Part shown: positions 47,140-57,133 of the stretch, in pieces | Layout: each line of letters starts with the position of its first letter | Position numbering within the stretch: the first letter of the stretch is position 1 | Source of the DNA: VXNE01 sp965261535 | Lineage (GTDB): Bacteria; Pseudomonadota; Gammaproteobacteria; Pseudomonadales; Azotimanducaceae | NCBI GenBank assembly: GCA_965261535.1 | Contig: OZ253469.1 | Span: 2,046,001-2,110,000 of the forward strand | Reading direction: 5' to 3' | Length of the DNA stretch: 64,000 nt | The notes under the pieces: model-generated | What the model saw: only the letters and a program-made list of their open reading frames with translations | Told to the model about the DNA's origin: nothing | The model's database searches: none | Made by a program: the position numbers and the translations under genes

Positions 47140-49297
47140 CCCGGCGCCGCCAGGTCGCGCCGGCGCGCCTCGCTCATCGCCCACGGCAGCCAGGGCGACA
47201 GGTCGTCCGGCGGCCGGCCGCCGTTGTGCGCGCACGCGCTCAGCCACGCCTTGAGCCAGTGCGGGACGTCGATGCCGTTCAACGTCAGCGTCCCGATCAC
47301 CGAGTACATCAGCGCCGTGAACCGGGCGCCGCTCCGGCTGTCGGAGCCGAACGACAGGCGTCTCCCTATTGCCGGCCCCCGCAGCAGTCGCTCGGCGAGA
47401 TTGTTGTCGAGCGGAACCCGGGGCCGGTCGACGAAGACGCTCAGCCCCTCGCGATGGTTCGCGAGCGAGCGCAGCGCCTTGCCCTCGCGCGCCCGGTCCG
47501 GCAGGCCGGCCAGTTCCCGTTCGGCATCCGCGAACAGGCTGTCGAGCGCCGCCTCGAGCGCGCCCCGCGCCGCGTCGAACGCGAGGGTCCGGCTCTTGAG
47601 ACCGGGATCGCAATGAGTCAGCCGCGCCTCGTTGAGGCGGTAGATCGACGCGATCCGCTCGACCCATGCCCGGCACCACGCCGTCAGCCGAACCTGGCCG
47701 GCCGCGCACTCGATAAAATCGCGCCGTTGATGTGCCCAGGTATGTGGAATGCAACATATCTGGGCATATGTTGCGGCCCGGACTATGTTGCGGAGAGTCG
47801 GCATCGCCGCACTGGACATGAAGATCCTCGTTTTGTCCGCAACATAACGTGCTTCAATCACAGTGCGCCAAGGAAGGCCATCAGCCCCTTGTTCTCCTTC
47901 CACGGTCTATCCGGTCCGGGCTCCGCGGCATCGCAGAGCGCCATCGCCTTGGCTTTCATCTCCAGATCGATTTCGGCGTAGATGTTGGTGGTGTCGAGGC
48001 TCGCATGACCAAGCCAGGCAAGGATCGTGTTGAGATCCACACCGGCCTGAAGCAAGTGGCAGGCGGTGGCGGTCGCAGACGAGGACCGTGTGCGGCATGG
48101 CCTCGGCGAACAGCTTCCGCGCCGCCTCGGCGCTGCGCGAAGGGTCGATGTGGAAGTAGGCCGCATCGTCGCTGACCGAGGTCCACAGCCAGGCGCGGCC
48201 CGACCGCCCCGCGTCTCGAAGCGCACGCACGCGCCACGTGGTCTCGTCGGCATGGCGCAGCGCCGCCTCGTTCCGGTGCGCCAGGATCGCCTCGCCCACC
48301 GGGTCGAACAGCGGCGCGAAGCGCGGCACGCCGTCGGCCAGCGTGCCCGCGGAGACCGGCAGCCCCTGGTCGGACAGCCAGGCCGATACGCGATTCAGGG
48401 GCCGGAAGCAGGCATAGCGCTCGTACGGGAAGCGCGACCAGACGCTGGTGCCGCAGGGCGTGTTGGCGAACAGCCGCGGCGCGGGGGGCGCCGACACTTC
48501 CGCGGGCGACGACGCGCAGTCGCACGTCCGGCGCCAGCGCGGGCGGCGGATCACGCGCTTGTGGGCCCGGACCTCGATCTCGACGAGAGTGGACACCTCG
48601 GCGCCGACCGCCGCGTAGGGCCTCCCGCAACAGGAACACGCGCGCGCATCGGCCGGCGGATTATGCTCTTCGGTGCGTTCTTCGAGCCCGGGCCGCCGGG
48701 TGCGGCCATGGCCGGGCGCGCCGCGCCGCTGGCCGCGCCGACGCCCGGCGTCTCCCGCTTCTCGCTCTTGCGGCCGAACAGCGCCTTCGACAACACCGCC
48801 CGGGTCGCGCGAAGCTTCGCGAGTTGGGCTTCCAGCGTCTCGACCCGGCTCTGCGATGCCTTCACGGCCTTGCGCAACCGGGCAACCTCCATGCGCAGGG
48901 ACATGATCGTGCTGCGCCTGCCCGACTCGACGCCGGCTTCCCGAAGGAGCTTGTGCAGACGGGACACCTCCGCCCGCAGGGATAGTGCGTCCTTCGCCGC
49001 GCGGCGGGCTTCCTTCGCCTGCTCGACGGCCGCGTTCAGCTTGCGCCGCGATGCCTCGAAGCGCGATTTCCACGAACCCGCATCGCAGCGGGCGACCACT
49101 TCCGCCCGGCGCAACTCTTCGGCGCGCGCTTGCGCCGCCTCCGCCCGCGCCCGCTCCGCGCGGGCGTGCTCCCGCTCATACGGCAAACGCCAGTCGCGCG
49201 GCTGGCGTATCGGCGCGGCCTCGGGCAATGACCGGGCTCCGTCGTCCCCGGCGGCCACGGTCGGGGCTGTGTCAATATCCTCGATGCGAATCGCCAT
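47136..49297 (-). pseudogene. IS66-type transposase, frameshifted and interrupted
   Basis: Starts MAIRIEDID at 49297 with a long coiled coil, LFGRKSEKRE, then the frame shifts by one base near 48747. The next part continues with the zinc-binding CSCCGRPY segment, ERYACFRPLNRVSAWL, HADETTWRV and ends at VLVCDR near 48075. Foreign DNA follows to about 47745, after which WAHQRRDFIECAAG and the C-terminal DNNLAERLLRGPAIGR resume to the stop. The catalytic triad is split between the parts, so the enzyme is inactive. Confidence 0.85.
47858..48066 (-). pseudogene. C-terminal fragment of a tyrosine recombinase
   Basis: About 68 codons reading ACHLLQAGVDLNTILAWLGH, then the Tyr region TTNIYAEIDLEMKAKA and a terminal GLMAFLGAL. 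This is the end of a phage-type integrase of the group found in three-recombinase (RIT-like) elements. The catalytic Arg and first His parts are missing. It sits inside the IS66 transposase gene. Beside it, at 47740-47850, TATGTTGCGG occurs twice directly and once inverted, as expected of recombinase binding sites. Confidence 0.75.
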
Positions 49298-49450
49298 GGG
49301 TGCGACCATAGCGCATGGCGGACAGCGTTACCAGTGCCCTTATAGACGATCATCCGAACGTCGCCCCATACCGGCACGACCGAACGGTTACAGAGATTCG
49401 ACACTGCCTGAAGTAAATACGTGCACTAGCAATTGTTTTTCCTCGATATT

Positions 49451-49774
49451 TCACGAGTCCCCGTTGCGGCCTATTGCACCCCAAAGCATGGCGTCCACGG
49501 TCAGCGCCAGCGACTCGTCGTCGGCGTTGCTCACCGACACCGCGGGGACCCTGATGCCGGCGTAGTCCGGGTCCGTGCTTTCAACCCTGAAGGTGATACT
49601 GAAGGTCTGCTCACCGTCCACGTCCGCATCGTCCACGCCGGTCACGGTCACCGTCCTGGCGGTTTTCCAGTTGGTCGTGGTGACGGTCAGCGCCCCCGAC
49701 ACCGTGCCCTCGCCCGTGTCGCTGCTCGAAGGCGTCACGGTGACTTCGTTCGCCGGCGCGGCGGCGAGCCCCAC
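49451..49774 (-). pseudogene. Fragment of a Calx-beta-type repeat protein
   Basis: About 107 codons with APANEVTVTPSSSDTGEG, WKTARTVTVTGVDD and DPDYAGIRV-SVSNADDE, one module of the Calx-beta/adhesin-like repeats in large secreted proteins. The frame opens abruptly near 49800 and has no start or signal peptide, so this is a remnant. It directly follows the right end of the IS66 element. Confidence 0.65.
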
Positions 49775-49801
49775 TTCGTGCGCGGTGAACTGGACGCGGC
49801 T

Positions 49802-50265
49802 CGGGGGAAGGCGGGCGCATCAATTCCGGGGGCAGGGGCTCGATTTCGCCGCGCCGTTCGATCTGTGCTTGCAGGTCCGGCTCGATCCTTCTATCTCCCC
49901 CGAGCTCGCTTCCGCCGCGTGGTTGGCCCACGCCGAGCGATGCATCGCGTGGGCGCTGATCGAGGGCGCGTGAAGCCGCGCGAGAAAGCGCGGGTGCCGA
50001 CTGCGGCGTATGGTGGAGTCTAGGGCGCGACAATCGCTCACGCGTGCTCTCGCGACGTTTCGGCGCGACGTTCGCGCCGCGGAAGTCAATTCATTTCCCT
50101 TCCAGCGGGGGAGCAAGGTTCGCTTGTCGGCGCTATCCAGTCCGCGGCCATCGTCGCGCAAGAGCGCGTCTGCGCCGCGACCGCCCCGCCAAGCCGAGCA
50201 GCACTTCGGCCTGGAAGACTTCGAGGCCCTCTGGCGCCTAGCCGGACTCCACGCGAACCTATTCC
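49802..50265. other. Island DNA without a recognisable gene
   Basis: Open frames exist on both strands but show no family motif, no start context and Arg/Ser/Pro-rich translations typical of non-coding GC-rich DNA. Confidence 0.5.
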
Positions 50266-50637
50266 TCAGCGTCGCAGAGGGAGAGTGGCTCGCCGCTCGC
50301 GCGAACAGCTTCCGCGATCCCCCGTTTCCCGCCACGCGAAGAAGTCAGTCTCCGTGGACTCATCACCCCGTTTCAGATCAAGCCCCGTAGAAAATGTGAT
50401 GTCGCCGGACAGCGCGTCTATCAAGTTGCCGAGGCACCCCAGTGTCACGGCCATCGAATTGCCTCCACGCGCGAAGTGCGGTGTGGCGAACAGTCCGACA
50501 ACCCCATATTTCCACGTGTCCTTCGCCGGGTTTCCCGGTTTCCCTGCGGGAACGCGTACTGCTTGGAACAGGCGCTGCTGGGCGACTGACCCGACATTCA
50601 GGGGGAGACGGTCAGTACCCAGTCTGATCCGCCCGCG
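50266..50637 (-). pseudogene. Unrecognised coding remnant downstream of the RRM gene
   Basis: An open frame of about 120 codons in the same frame as the RNA-binding protein, directly after its stop. The translation has protein-like composition with segments WKYGVVGLFATPHFARGG, LGCLGNLIDALSGDITF and ETDFFAWRETGD, unlike the Arg-rich shadow frames around it. No start codon except an internal ATG at 50454. It may be a fragment of a larger gene; the family is not recognised. Confidence 0.35.
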
Positions 50638-50919
50638 TTACCACCGTCGGTTAGAACGCTCCTGGCGCGGGCGACTCTCGCGCGGCCGCGCCTCATTGAC
50701 CATGAGCGCGCGACCATCGAGTTGCGTCCCGTTCAATGCCTTCATGGCGCGGTCGGCATCCGGGTTGCTCTGCATTTCAACAAAGCCGAAGCCCTTGGAG
50801 CGACCGGTCTCGCGGTCCATGATGACCGTGGCTTCCCCCACGTCGCCATACTCCTTGAACATGTCCGAGAGGTCCTCGGACGTGACGCTGTACGGCATGT
50901 TGCCGACGTATATCTTCAA
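50638..50919 (-). CDS. RRM-type RNA-binding protein
   Basis: 93 residues, one RNA recognition motif: RNP2 IYVGNM at residues 3-8 and RNP1 KGFGFVEM at about 43-50, with a short Arg-rich tail. Such small proteins bind single-stranded RNA and are often cold-induced in bacteria. The TTG start at 50919 has AGGAGAT seven bases upstream. It lies inside the island between IS copies but looks intact. Confidence 0.88.
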   Translation of the reverse strand: MKIYVGNMPYSVTSEDLSDMFKEYGDVGEATVIMDRETGRSKGFGFVEMQSNPDADRAMKALNGTQLDGRALMVNEARPRESRPRQERSNRRW

Positions 50920-51104
50920 GTGCTAAATCTCCTGTAGCGGGTATTCACATGTGGACCGCGTCCCCGAATTAACGGTTTGGAGGCAGCCACATGCAACGCA
51001 TGTCGGCTCCGGCTTGGGCTCCTGGCGGGCTGCCAAGGAAAGCGCATGCCGGATTGCAGGCAAGCGCGCGCATCATACCCGAGTATGCGCCCACTTGTCT
51101 GCGC

Positions 51105-52065
51105 CCGTACTGTCCAATGCGAAGTGAGGGTGAAGCGAAAGGTCGATTCCAACGCGAAGTGAGGGTGAAACGGGTGTCCGACGCATCATTCGGGGATGAT
51201 CGTGGACATTCAGACGCGGCGGCTACGCACAATCGGGCAGCTTCGCGCCTTCGTGGAAGGCAACGAGGCGGTGGACTTCCAACCGCGGGATCGGGACGAG
51301 GCCCACGGCTTCGTTCGGGACACGCTGGAACGCTTCGGCTATCGGCGCCTCGGCAAGCGCGACAAGGGCGTGGTGCTCCGGTTCCTCGTCGCCGCGACGG
51401 GCATCTCGCTCAAGCAGACGGAGCGTCTGGTGCGGCAGTGGCGGGAGACCGGGGCGGTCCGGGATCGGCGCGGCGGCGGTCGCGGCCGCCCGTTCGCGCG
51501 CAAGTACGCGGCGGCGGACATCCGGCTGCTGGCGGAAGTCGACGAGGCCTTCGGTCAGATGTCCGGGCTGGCCACGCGCGAGGTCCTGCGGCGCCAGTTC
51601 GCCGTGTTCGGGGACGCCGGATTCGAGCGCCTCGCGACGATCTCGAACGGGCACGTCTACAACTTGCGCGGCTCCGCCACGTACCGCGCGAAGCGCACCG
51701 CGTGGACGAAGACGCGGGCCACGACCGTGGCGATCGGCCTGCGACAAGCCCCCGAGCCCGAAGGCCGACCGGGCCACGTCCGCGTCGACACGGTCCACCA
51801 GGGCGACCGCGATGGCGTGAAGGGTCTGTACCTCATCAACCTGGTCGACGAGGTCACCCGGCACGAGTTCGTCGGCGCCGCGGTCGGCATCTCGGAGCGC
51901 TTCCTTCTGCCGCTGCTCGAGGGCCTGCTGCGGTCCTTCCCGTTCCCCATCCTCGGCTTCCACGCCGACAACGGCAGCGAGTACATCAACCACCGCGTGG
52001 CCAAGCTCCTCGACAAGCTGCGCGTCGAGCGGTTCACCAAGTCCCGCGCCCGCCATTCCAACGAC
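51105..52065 (+). mobile_element. Integrase-core insertion element, copy 1, 3'-truncated
   Basis: Begins with TGTCCAATGCGAAGTGAGGG and, 38 bp later, a second TCCAACGCGAAGTGAGGG, an end with two transposase-binding repeats. The transposase is cut after ARHSND and the DNA continues into the start of a further left end (52066-52105), repeating about 50 bp of the copy 1 end in direct orientation. Confidence 0.65.
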
Positions 52066-52122
52066 CGTACTGTCCAACGCGAAGTGAGGGTGAAGCGAAG
52101 GGCCGAATCCAACGCTGAGTGA
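51196..52122 (+). pseudogene. Transposase with rve integrase core, copy 1, C-terminus lost
   Basis: Helix-turn-helix N-terminal region, then VRVDTVHQGD (first Asp) and FHADNGSEY (second Asp). The third catalytic residue, a Glu following NDN in copy 2, is missing because the frame runs into repeat DNA (RTVQREVRVKRR). Inactive. Confidence 0.8.
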
Positions 52123-53421
52123 GCATGAAGTGCCGGTGTCCTCCCCACTGGGAGGATGATAGTGACACTTCAAATAGAGCGTTTACGCACCATCGAGCAG
52201 CTTGAGGCGTTCGTCGCGGGATCGGCACCTGTGGACTGCAAACCCCTGGATCGGGAGTCCGCGTACGACTTCGTGCGGCGCACGCTGGTGGCGTTCAACT
52301 ACCACCGGCTGGGCAAGGCCGACCGGGGCTGTGTGCGGCGGTACGTCGTCAAGGTGACGGCGCTGTCGTCGGCGCACCTGACCCGGCTCGTGGCGCGGCA
52401 CGCCGAGACCGGCGCCGTGGTGGACCTGCGCGCGCGCAACAGCGGGCGACCGTTCGAGACGCGGTACGGGCCGATCGACATTCGGCTGCTGGCCGAGGTC
52501 GACGAGGCGTTCGGCCAGATGTCGGGGCTCCCGACCTGCGAGATACTGCGCCGCGCGTTCGAGGCGCACGGGGATCCGCTCTTCGAACGGCTGGCGGGCA
52601 TTTCCCGTTCGCACGTCTACAACCTGCGCGGGTCGCGCACCTACCGCGCCAAGCGCACGACGTGGACGAAGACCAAGGGTTCGAACGTCGCCATTGCGGT
52701 GCGCAAGGTGCCGGAGCCGAACGGCGTGTCGGGCTTTCTGCGGGTCGACACCGTGCACCAGGGCGACCGGGACGGCGTGAAGGGCGTCCACATCGTCAAC
52801 CTGGTGGACGAGGTGACCCAGTACGAGTACGTCGGCGTCGTGCGGGGCATCTCGGAGCGGTTCCTGATCCCGGCCCTGGAAGCGCTGCTGCTGATGTTTC
52901 CATTCCCGGTTTGGGCTTCCACGCCGACAACGGCTCCGAGTACATCAACCACCGGATGGTCGGTCTCCTCCAGAAGCTGCGTGTCGGCGAGTTCACGAAG
53001 TCGCGCGCGCGGCGTTCCAACGACAACGCGCCGGTCGAGGGCAAGAACGCGCACGTGGTGCGCAGGCATCTCGGCCACGAGCATCTCCCGGCCCGTTTCG
53101 CGGACGACGTGGACGCCTTCGCGCGCGGACATCTGTCGCCGTTCGTGAACTTCCACCGCCTGTCCACCACCGCTTCCATGTTCAAGGGGACCGCGTCCGT
53201 GGACAGGCCGTGGAAAACGCCATATCTCTCGTCGTCCACCTGAGGAGGCGCTGCTCAACGCCGCAGTCTCCCAAACATCACCTCGCGGCTTCGAGGCCAC
53301 CCCGGCGAATTGAACCGCAGCCTCCGCCAAGGCAAACTCGTCCCTGAATCGAGCGACACACGGCATCAGCCACCAAGGCTTTGGCCGAACCCTCGTTTCA
53401 TGCTCACTTTCTCATTGGACA
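52066..53421 (+). mobile_element. Integrase-core insertion element, copy 2
   Basis: Left end contains TCCAACGCTGAGTGAGCATGAA near 52109; the right end is its imperfect inverse (TTCATGCTCACTTTCTCATTGGACA, ending 53421). Contains a second, related transposase. No clear target duplication. Confidence 0.6.
52156..53243 (+). pseudogene. Transposase with rve integrase core, copy 2, frameshifted
   Basis: Related to copy 1 along its length (for example DIRLLAEVDEAFGQMSGL is shared exactly). LRVDTVHQGD is in the first frame. A one-base loss near 52908 shifts the frame before GFHADNGSEY; the rest, including SNDNAPVEGKN with the catalytic Glu, continues in another frame to 53243. No slippery heptamer is present at the site. 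Confidence 0.8.
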
Positions 53422-54297
53422 ACGCTGCGCCCAGGGAGCGGCCCTCCGTGATGGCGGCTGGCGATGGCGTGCCGAGGCTAGGGCTGCCCTGCGTGCGGCC
53501 CAGGTGACCATCGTCTTGTCCGCTTCCTTGTTGGGCGCCGCCTTCGGCGCGCTTCGCTTGCCGCTGCCGATCCCACCGCCATTCCCCCATAAACTGTATG
53601 GCGCAGCTTCCCCTGAGGCCCGAACCCGCAGCGTACCGGCCTCAGGTCGTCCCCATTCTCTGCCGGCCCGGAGGGCTCCATTTCGCGCTATCGCTCGTGC
53701 GCGCGAGGGTCGCTATCAGCGTCGAAACACGTTCGACACGCCATTGCCTTCCAGCGGGTGAGCCGGAAGGCGCCCGTCCCGGCTCGCACAATGCCGCGGG
53801 CGCCCTATGCGCGTCGAACCGGACCCGACCGCCCAGTTCCCCGCACCCCTCCACCACCGCCGTCATCGGCATCCGAGGTCGTCTGTCCACGCCGCAGTCG
53901 CACATCCGCTCACCCTCCCAACCGCGACGCCCGATCGCGAACGCGCCGACCGAACCGCCGTCCACCACTCGCCGAACTTCCCGAATCGGGGGTAGTCCTG
54001 GCGCTCGACGGTTCTCGCCACCAACCACTTTCTCCAAGCCGAGCGCGACCGTGACCCGGAATCAGCCGACTCCGGGCGCGCCGTGTTCCGATCAGTGAAG
54101 TCCCTCCACGACAGGCATCCGGACGTACCGGATGCCCCCAATCCGCAATACCGCTAGTCGAAAAGCTCTGGGAGACGCGCCGCCTCGCGGCCTCAAGTCC
54201 TCCGTCCGTTGTCTGCATGCGACCTCCCGGTCAGAACCGGTTCTGCTGGGACGCCCGCCGATTCAGGATCGTGCGCGCATCCCCGAGCGTCCCGCCC
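53422..54297. other. Island DNA without a recognisable gene
   Basis: 876 bp with overlapping open frames on both strands, all rich in Arg, Pro and Ser and without motifs or credible ribosome-binding sites. Probably remnant or non-coding DNA. Confidence 0.5.
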
Positions 54298-54528
54298 CTA
54301 GGCCGGATCGACGGTTCTGGACTCGAGCCAGGCCGCCACCGTCTCCGTGCGCCACGCCCGCAGCTGCGAACCGAGCTCCACGTCGGACGTGGGGAATCTC
54401 CCCTTGGCGATCCAGTAGTAGATCGTGCGCTTGGACACCCGCAGCATCTCTTCCAGATCCGCGATCCTGAGGACGCGAGGCTGGACGCCGCGGCGGAACG
54501 GAGAGAGGGAGGAGTGGTTCTTGGTCAT
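54298..54528 (-). CDS. AlpA/excisionase-type DNA-binding protein
   Basis: 76 residues with a MerR/AlpA-like winged HTH: RIADLEEMLRVSKRTIYYWI followed by GRFPTSDVELGSQLRAWRTETVAAWLESR. AlpA-type proteins regulate integrase or excise islands and are common beside tRNA-integrated elements. The only small regulator in the island and evidence of its former mobility. Confidence 0.83.
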   Translation of the reverse strand: MTKNHSSLSPFRRGVQPRVLRIADLEEMLRVSKRTIYYWIAKGRFPTSDVELGSQLRAWRTETVAAWLESRTVDPA

Positions 54529-54593
54529 ACCAGAATCCCTTCAACTAGCGGGAACTGGCCGGTTCATGTTCACGGATTTCACGGGGTTACAAC

Positions 54594-56564
54594 CAGGGCT
54601 AATTTGTTCTCCGGTTGGTTGACGATGTTCGCAGGGTGTTCCGAGTCATGCGCAGGTAGTCGAACACGCGGCGGGGATTGCGATCGAGTCGGCGCATGGT
54701 GGCGGCGACGCGGTCGTCGGTGTGGGAACGGATGACGCCGATGGCGAAGCGCCGCGGGCGGGTGGTGTTTTCGGGTCCGTGGCCGGTTCGGATGCGCAAG
54801 CGGTCCTCGTCGAAGGCGTTGTCGAGGATGTTGTGGACGGACTCGACCTTCCAGTGGCCGCGGTTGAGTTGGAGCAGGCGCCGGGCGTCGGCGATGTCGG
54901 GGTCGTGGCTGGTGATGCCGAGGGCGCATTCGACGGAGCGCTTGCCGGACTTCTTGACGACGGCGGTGCGCTCGACGAGGAAGGCCTGGCCGACGTGCGG
55001 GAAGGTCAGGTGGCCGTTGAGGCGGGCGGTGGTCCGGATGGCGCGGCTTTCGAGGCGCCCGTGTTGGAGGGAGAAGGGCTCGCGGAAGTCGGGTTCGCCG
55101 CGGCGGTCGAAGAACAGCCGGAGGTCGTCGAGGAGGGTGGGCTGGTTGCCCTTGGCGGTGAACACGAAGTGGGCGCGGCGGGCGCGGAGGAAGTCGGCGA
55201 GCTTGCGCTGGGTGAGCGGGGCGTCGGCGGTGAAGGTCTTGCCGGCGAAGTCGAGTTCGAGGCCTTCGAGCATGGGGACGACGGTTCCGATTTCGTTGGT
55301 GCGCTTGGTCTCGTCGTCGGCGCCGACCGGAAGGCGGTCGACTTTTTTTGGGTGAGGGTGGCGCCGTCGCGCTGGCCGACGGCGCCGAGGATGTGGACCT
55401 GGCACTGGTTCTCGCCGATCTTGCCGGCGGCGGGCTTGGCGCCGCCGTTGGCGGCGCGGGTCTCGGCCTGCGGCGCGCGGGTGTCGGCATAGATGGCGTT
55501 GCGCATGGTCTTGCCGTCGATGGCGATGGCGGCGTCGAAGCGCCGCAGGGCGCGGTCGAGCTGGTCGGGGTCGACGCGCACCAGCACGTCGCGGATGACG
55601 TATTCGCTGGGCACCTCGTAGCGGCCGCCGCGGTGCCGGCAGCGGAACCGCTCGCGGGCGCGCGGCGACAGGTCGGCGGCCCATTCGGCCATGGCCTTGT
55701 GGCCGCGCGCGCCGCATAGCGTGGCGCCGGCGGCGATGGCGAGCACCACAGGCAGCGGATGGCGCCGGCCCTGGCGGCGGCGCGGGTCGTCGATGTCGGC
55801 GAAGTGGTCGGGCAGAGAACGCATGGTGTCGGCGGAGATCATGGCCTTCGGGCCTCCGTGGCGGTCGATGGGGTGGAGCGCGGGCCGGGTCAGGCGCGCC
55901 CGCGCGTCGGCGACCAGGGGGCGGACGAAAACCAGCTTCGGCGCGGCCGGCGCGGCGCTGTAGCCGCCGCGCACGCGGCGGAAGCCGCGCGTGCGCCCGA
56001 CGCAGGTCCAGTTCGCTGCGCGGTACACCGCGCCGCGGAAGCGCGCCGGGTCGACGAAGGTCTCCAGCAGCACGAGCGGGTGGCCGAAGCGCGCCGGCCA
56101 GTCCGCCGCCAGCCGCCGTTCGCACAGCGCCAGCACCCGCGAGCCCAGGTTCGGCGCGCGCCGGCCCGGCAGGATCAGGAAGCGGCTGTTGTTGGCGAGC
56201 AGGTGCTGGCGATCGTACTGCGTGCGGAAGTCCCAGCCGATCCAGCGGTCGCGGGCGCCGCACTTCAGGGCCGGCGCCGAGAAGCCGATCAGCGCCACCC
56301 ACGCGCCGCGCCAGCGCGCGGCGTACCACAGCGTCTCGCCGATCTTCGGCGGCGCGCCCAAGTAGTGGTGCGCTCGCATCAGCTCCCGGTAGCGCCCTTC
56401 CTCCTCCGCCGCCACCGGCTCGACCGCCACCTCGCGCAACTCCACGCCGCCCCCGGCTCCGCGTCAACTCGGCAGCCTTTCTACTCCTTCCCGGGGCGGA
56501 TGTCCAGTATTGGACTTAACTCCTTTGTTTCGCTGAAATTGTCGGGATGGACCAATCCGCCCTG
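54594..56564. mobile_element. ISAs1-family element with 10-bp target duplication
   Basis: Ends CAGGGCTAATTTGTTCTCC (left) and CAGGGCGGATTGGTCCATCC (right, inverted). Flanks are GGGTTACAAC at 54584-54593 and 56565-56574, a perfect 10-bp direct duplication. The element is 1,971 bp and holds one transposase gene in two overlapping frames. It inserted upstream of the alpA-type gene and may have removed its promoter. Confidence 0.93.
54599..56445 (-). CDS. DruA-like domain fused to ISAs1 transposase, with putative -1 frameshift
   Basis: First frame, 56445 to about 55340: residues 1-190 are DUF4338/DruA-like (MRAHHYLGAPPKIGETLWYA, RFLILPGRR, ETFVDPARFRGAVYRAANW), then an ISAs1 N-terminal domain (FADIDDPRRRQGRRHPL) and AIDGKTMRNA with the first catalytic Asp. 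At 55345-55352 the minus strand reads CAAAAAAAG, that is the heptamer A AAA AAG, and the frame ends. The -1 frame continues as KKVDRLPVG, KTFTADAPLTQ (second Asp) and HWKVESVHNILDNAFDEDR (Glu) to 54599. Together about 614 residues. All catalytic residues survive, so programmed frameshifting, as in IS3-type elements, is a reasonable reading; a simple one-base loss is the alternative. Confidence 0.8.
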
Positions 56565-56663
56565 GGGTTACAACAGTCCCCGTAGCAAACCGGAAGAGGA
56601 AGTGCTAGCAAAAGTGCTACGTGATCTAGAAGATCATATAAAACAATAACGTATCACGTGTGA

Positions 56664-56678
56664 TTGGTGCCGAAGAGA
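56664..56678. repeat. Direct repeat at the tRNA-Leu 3' end (putative att site, proximal)
   Basis: TTGGTGCCGAAGAGA, same orientation as 46203-46217. It comprises the CCA end and last acceptor bases of tRNA-Leu, a common attachment core. Confidence 0.75.
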
Positions 56679-56751
56679 GGACTCGAACCTCCACGGGCAT
56701 TCGCCCACTACCCCCTCAAAGTAGCGTGTCTACCAATTTCACCACTTCGGC
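56665..56751 (-). tRNA. tRNA-Leu (GAG)
   Basis: 87 nt class II tRNA: GCCGAAGTGGTGAAATTGG, anticodon GAG in CTTTGAGGG, variable arm, encoded CCA. It lies just downstream of secG, the conserved position. Confidence 0.95.
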
Positions 56752-56761
56752 AACTTGCTCA

Positions 56762-57133
56762 CTATATGTCGGGAACCTCGAACGGCTCCTGCTCCGTCGA
56801 CGGACTTTCAGTGTCCGCGTCATCTTCCGCCTGAAACTCCTCGACGCCGATATCCTCGACGGTCGGGATGCCGATACCGCGCAGACTCGACGCGCGTTCC
56901 TTGGCGGTATACGCCAAGCCGAAAGAGATCAGAAAAAAACCGATCGACAGCCATGTTGTCAACTTCATCAGAAATGACGCCCCGCCGGCCGAGCCGAATA
57001 CGGTATTCGAGCCGCCGCTGCCGAACGCTGCGCCGATATCCGCGCCTTTCCCCTGCTGCAGCAGAATGAGCGTTACGAGCGCGAGCGCATCCGCAACCAA
57101 CAGGATCAACAAGACGGTTTCCAGATTTTCCAT
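56762..57133 (-). CDS. secG: Protein-export membrane protein SecG
   Basis: 123-residue subunit of the SecYEG translocon. Two membrane helices (about residues 5-22 and 53-73) enclose the family signature LLQQGKGADIGAAFGSG. The acidic C-terminal tail is common in this group. ATG directly abuts the tpiA stop. Confidence 0.94.
   Translation of the reverse strand: MENLETVLLILLVADALALVTLILLQQGKGADIGAAFGSGGSNTVFGSAGGASFLMKLTTWLSIGFFLISFGLAYTAKERASSLRGIGIPTVEDIGVEEFQAEDDADTESPSTEQEPFEVPDI

Larger units (their letters stand above)
46221..49391. mobile_element. IS66-family element with DruA-like passenger, 8-bp target duplication
   Basis: Terminal inverted repeats start GTAACCGTTCGGTCGTGCCG at both ends and agree at about 29 of 30 positions. 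The element is flanked by AGAGATTC (46213-46220 and 49392-49399), an 8-bp duplication typical of IS66. It contains a disrupted transposase and a DUF4338 gene. An internal segment of about 320 bp (roughly 47745-48070) comes from another element. The duplication shows that insertion was into the island just inside the att repeat. Confidence 0.92.
46203..56678. other. Decayed genomic island at tRNA-Leu
   Basis: About 10.5 kb between two 15-bp copies of the tRNA-Leu 3' end. It separates tRNA-Leu/secG from tRNA-fMet/rimP, which are neighbours in Pseudomonas. Contents: IS66-type element, fragments of a repeat-domain adhesin, an RNA-binding protein, a nested integrase-core element pair, an AlpA-type regulator and an ISAs1-type element. 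No intact integrase remains. Confidence 0.7.

Noticed and set aside
47907..49073. A separate 388-codon gene across the IS66 element
   Set aside because: It joins a frame-shifted middle part of the transposase to out-of-frame DNA on both sides; better explained as part of the broken IS66 transposase.
52895..52920. Programmed frameshift in the copy 2 integrase-core transposase
   Set aside because: There is no slippery heptamer; alignment with copy 1 indicates a simple one-base loss.
56660..56977. Open frame starting GAEERTRTSTG at tRNA-Leu
   Set aside because: This is the well-known spurious translation of the antisense of tRNA-Leu running over secG.
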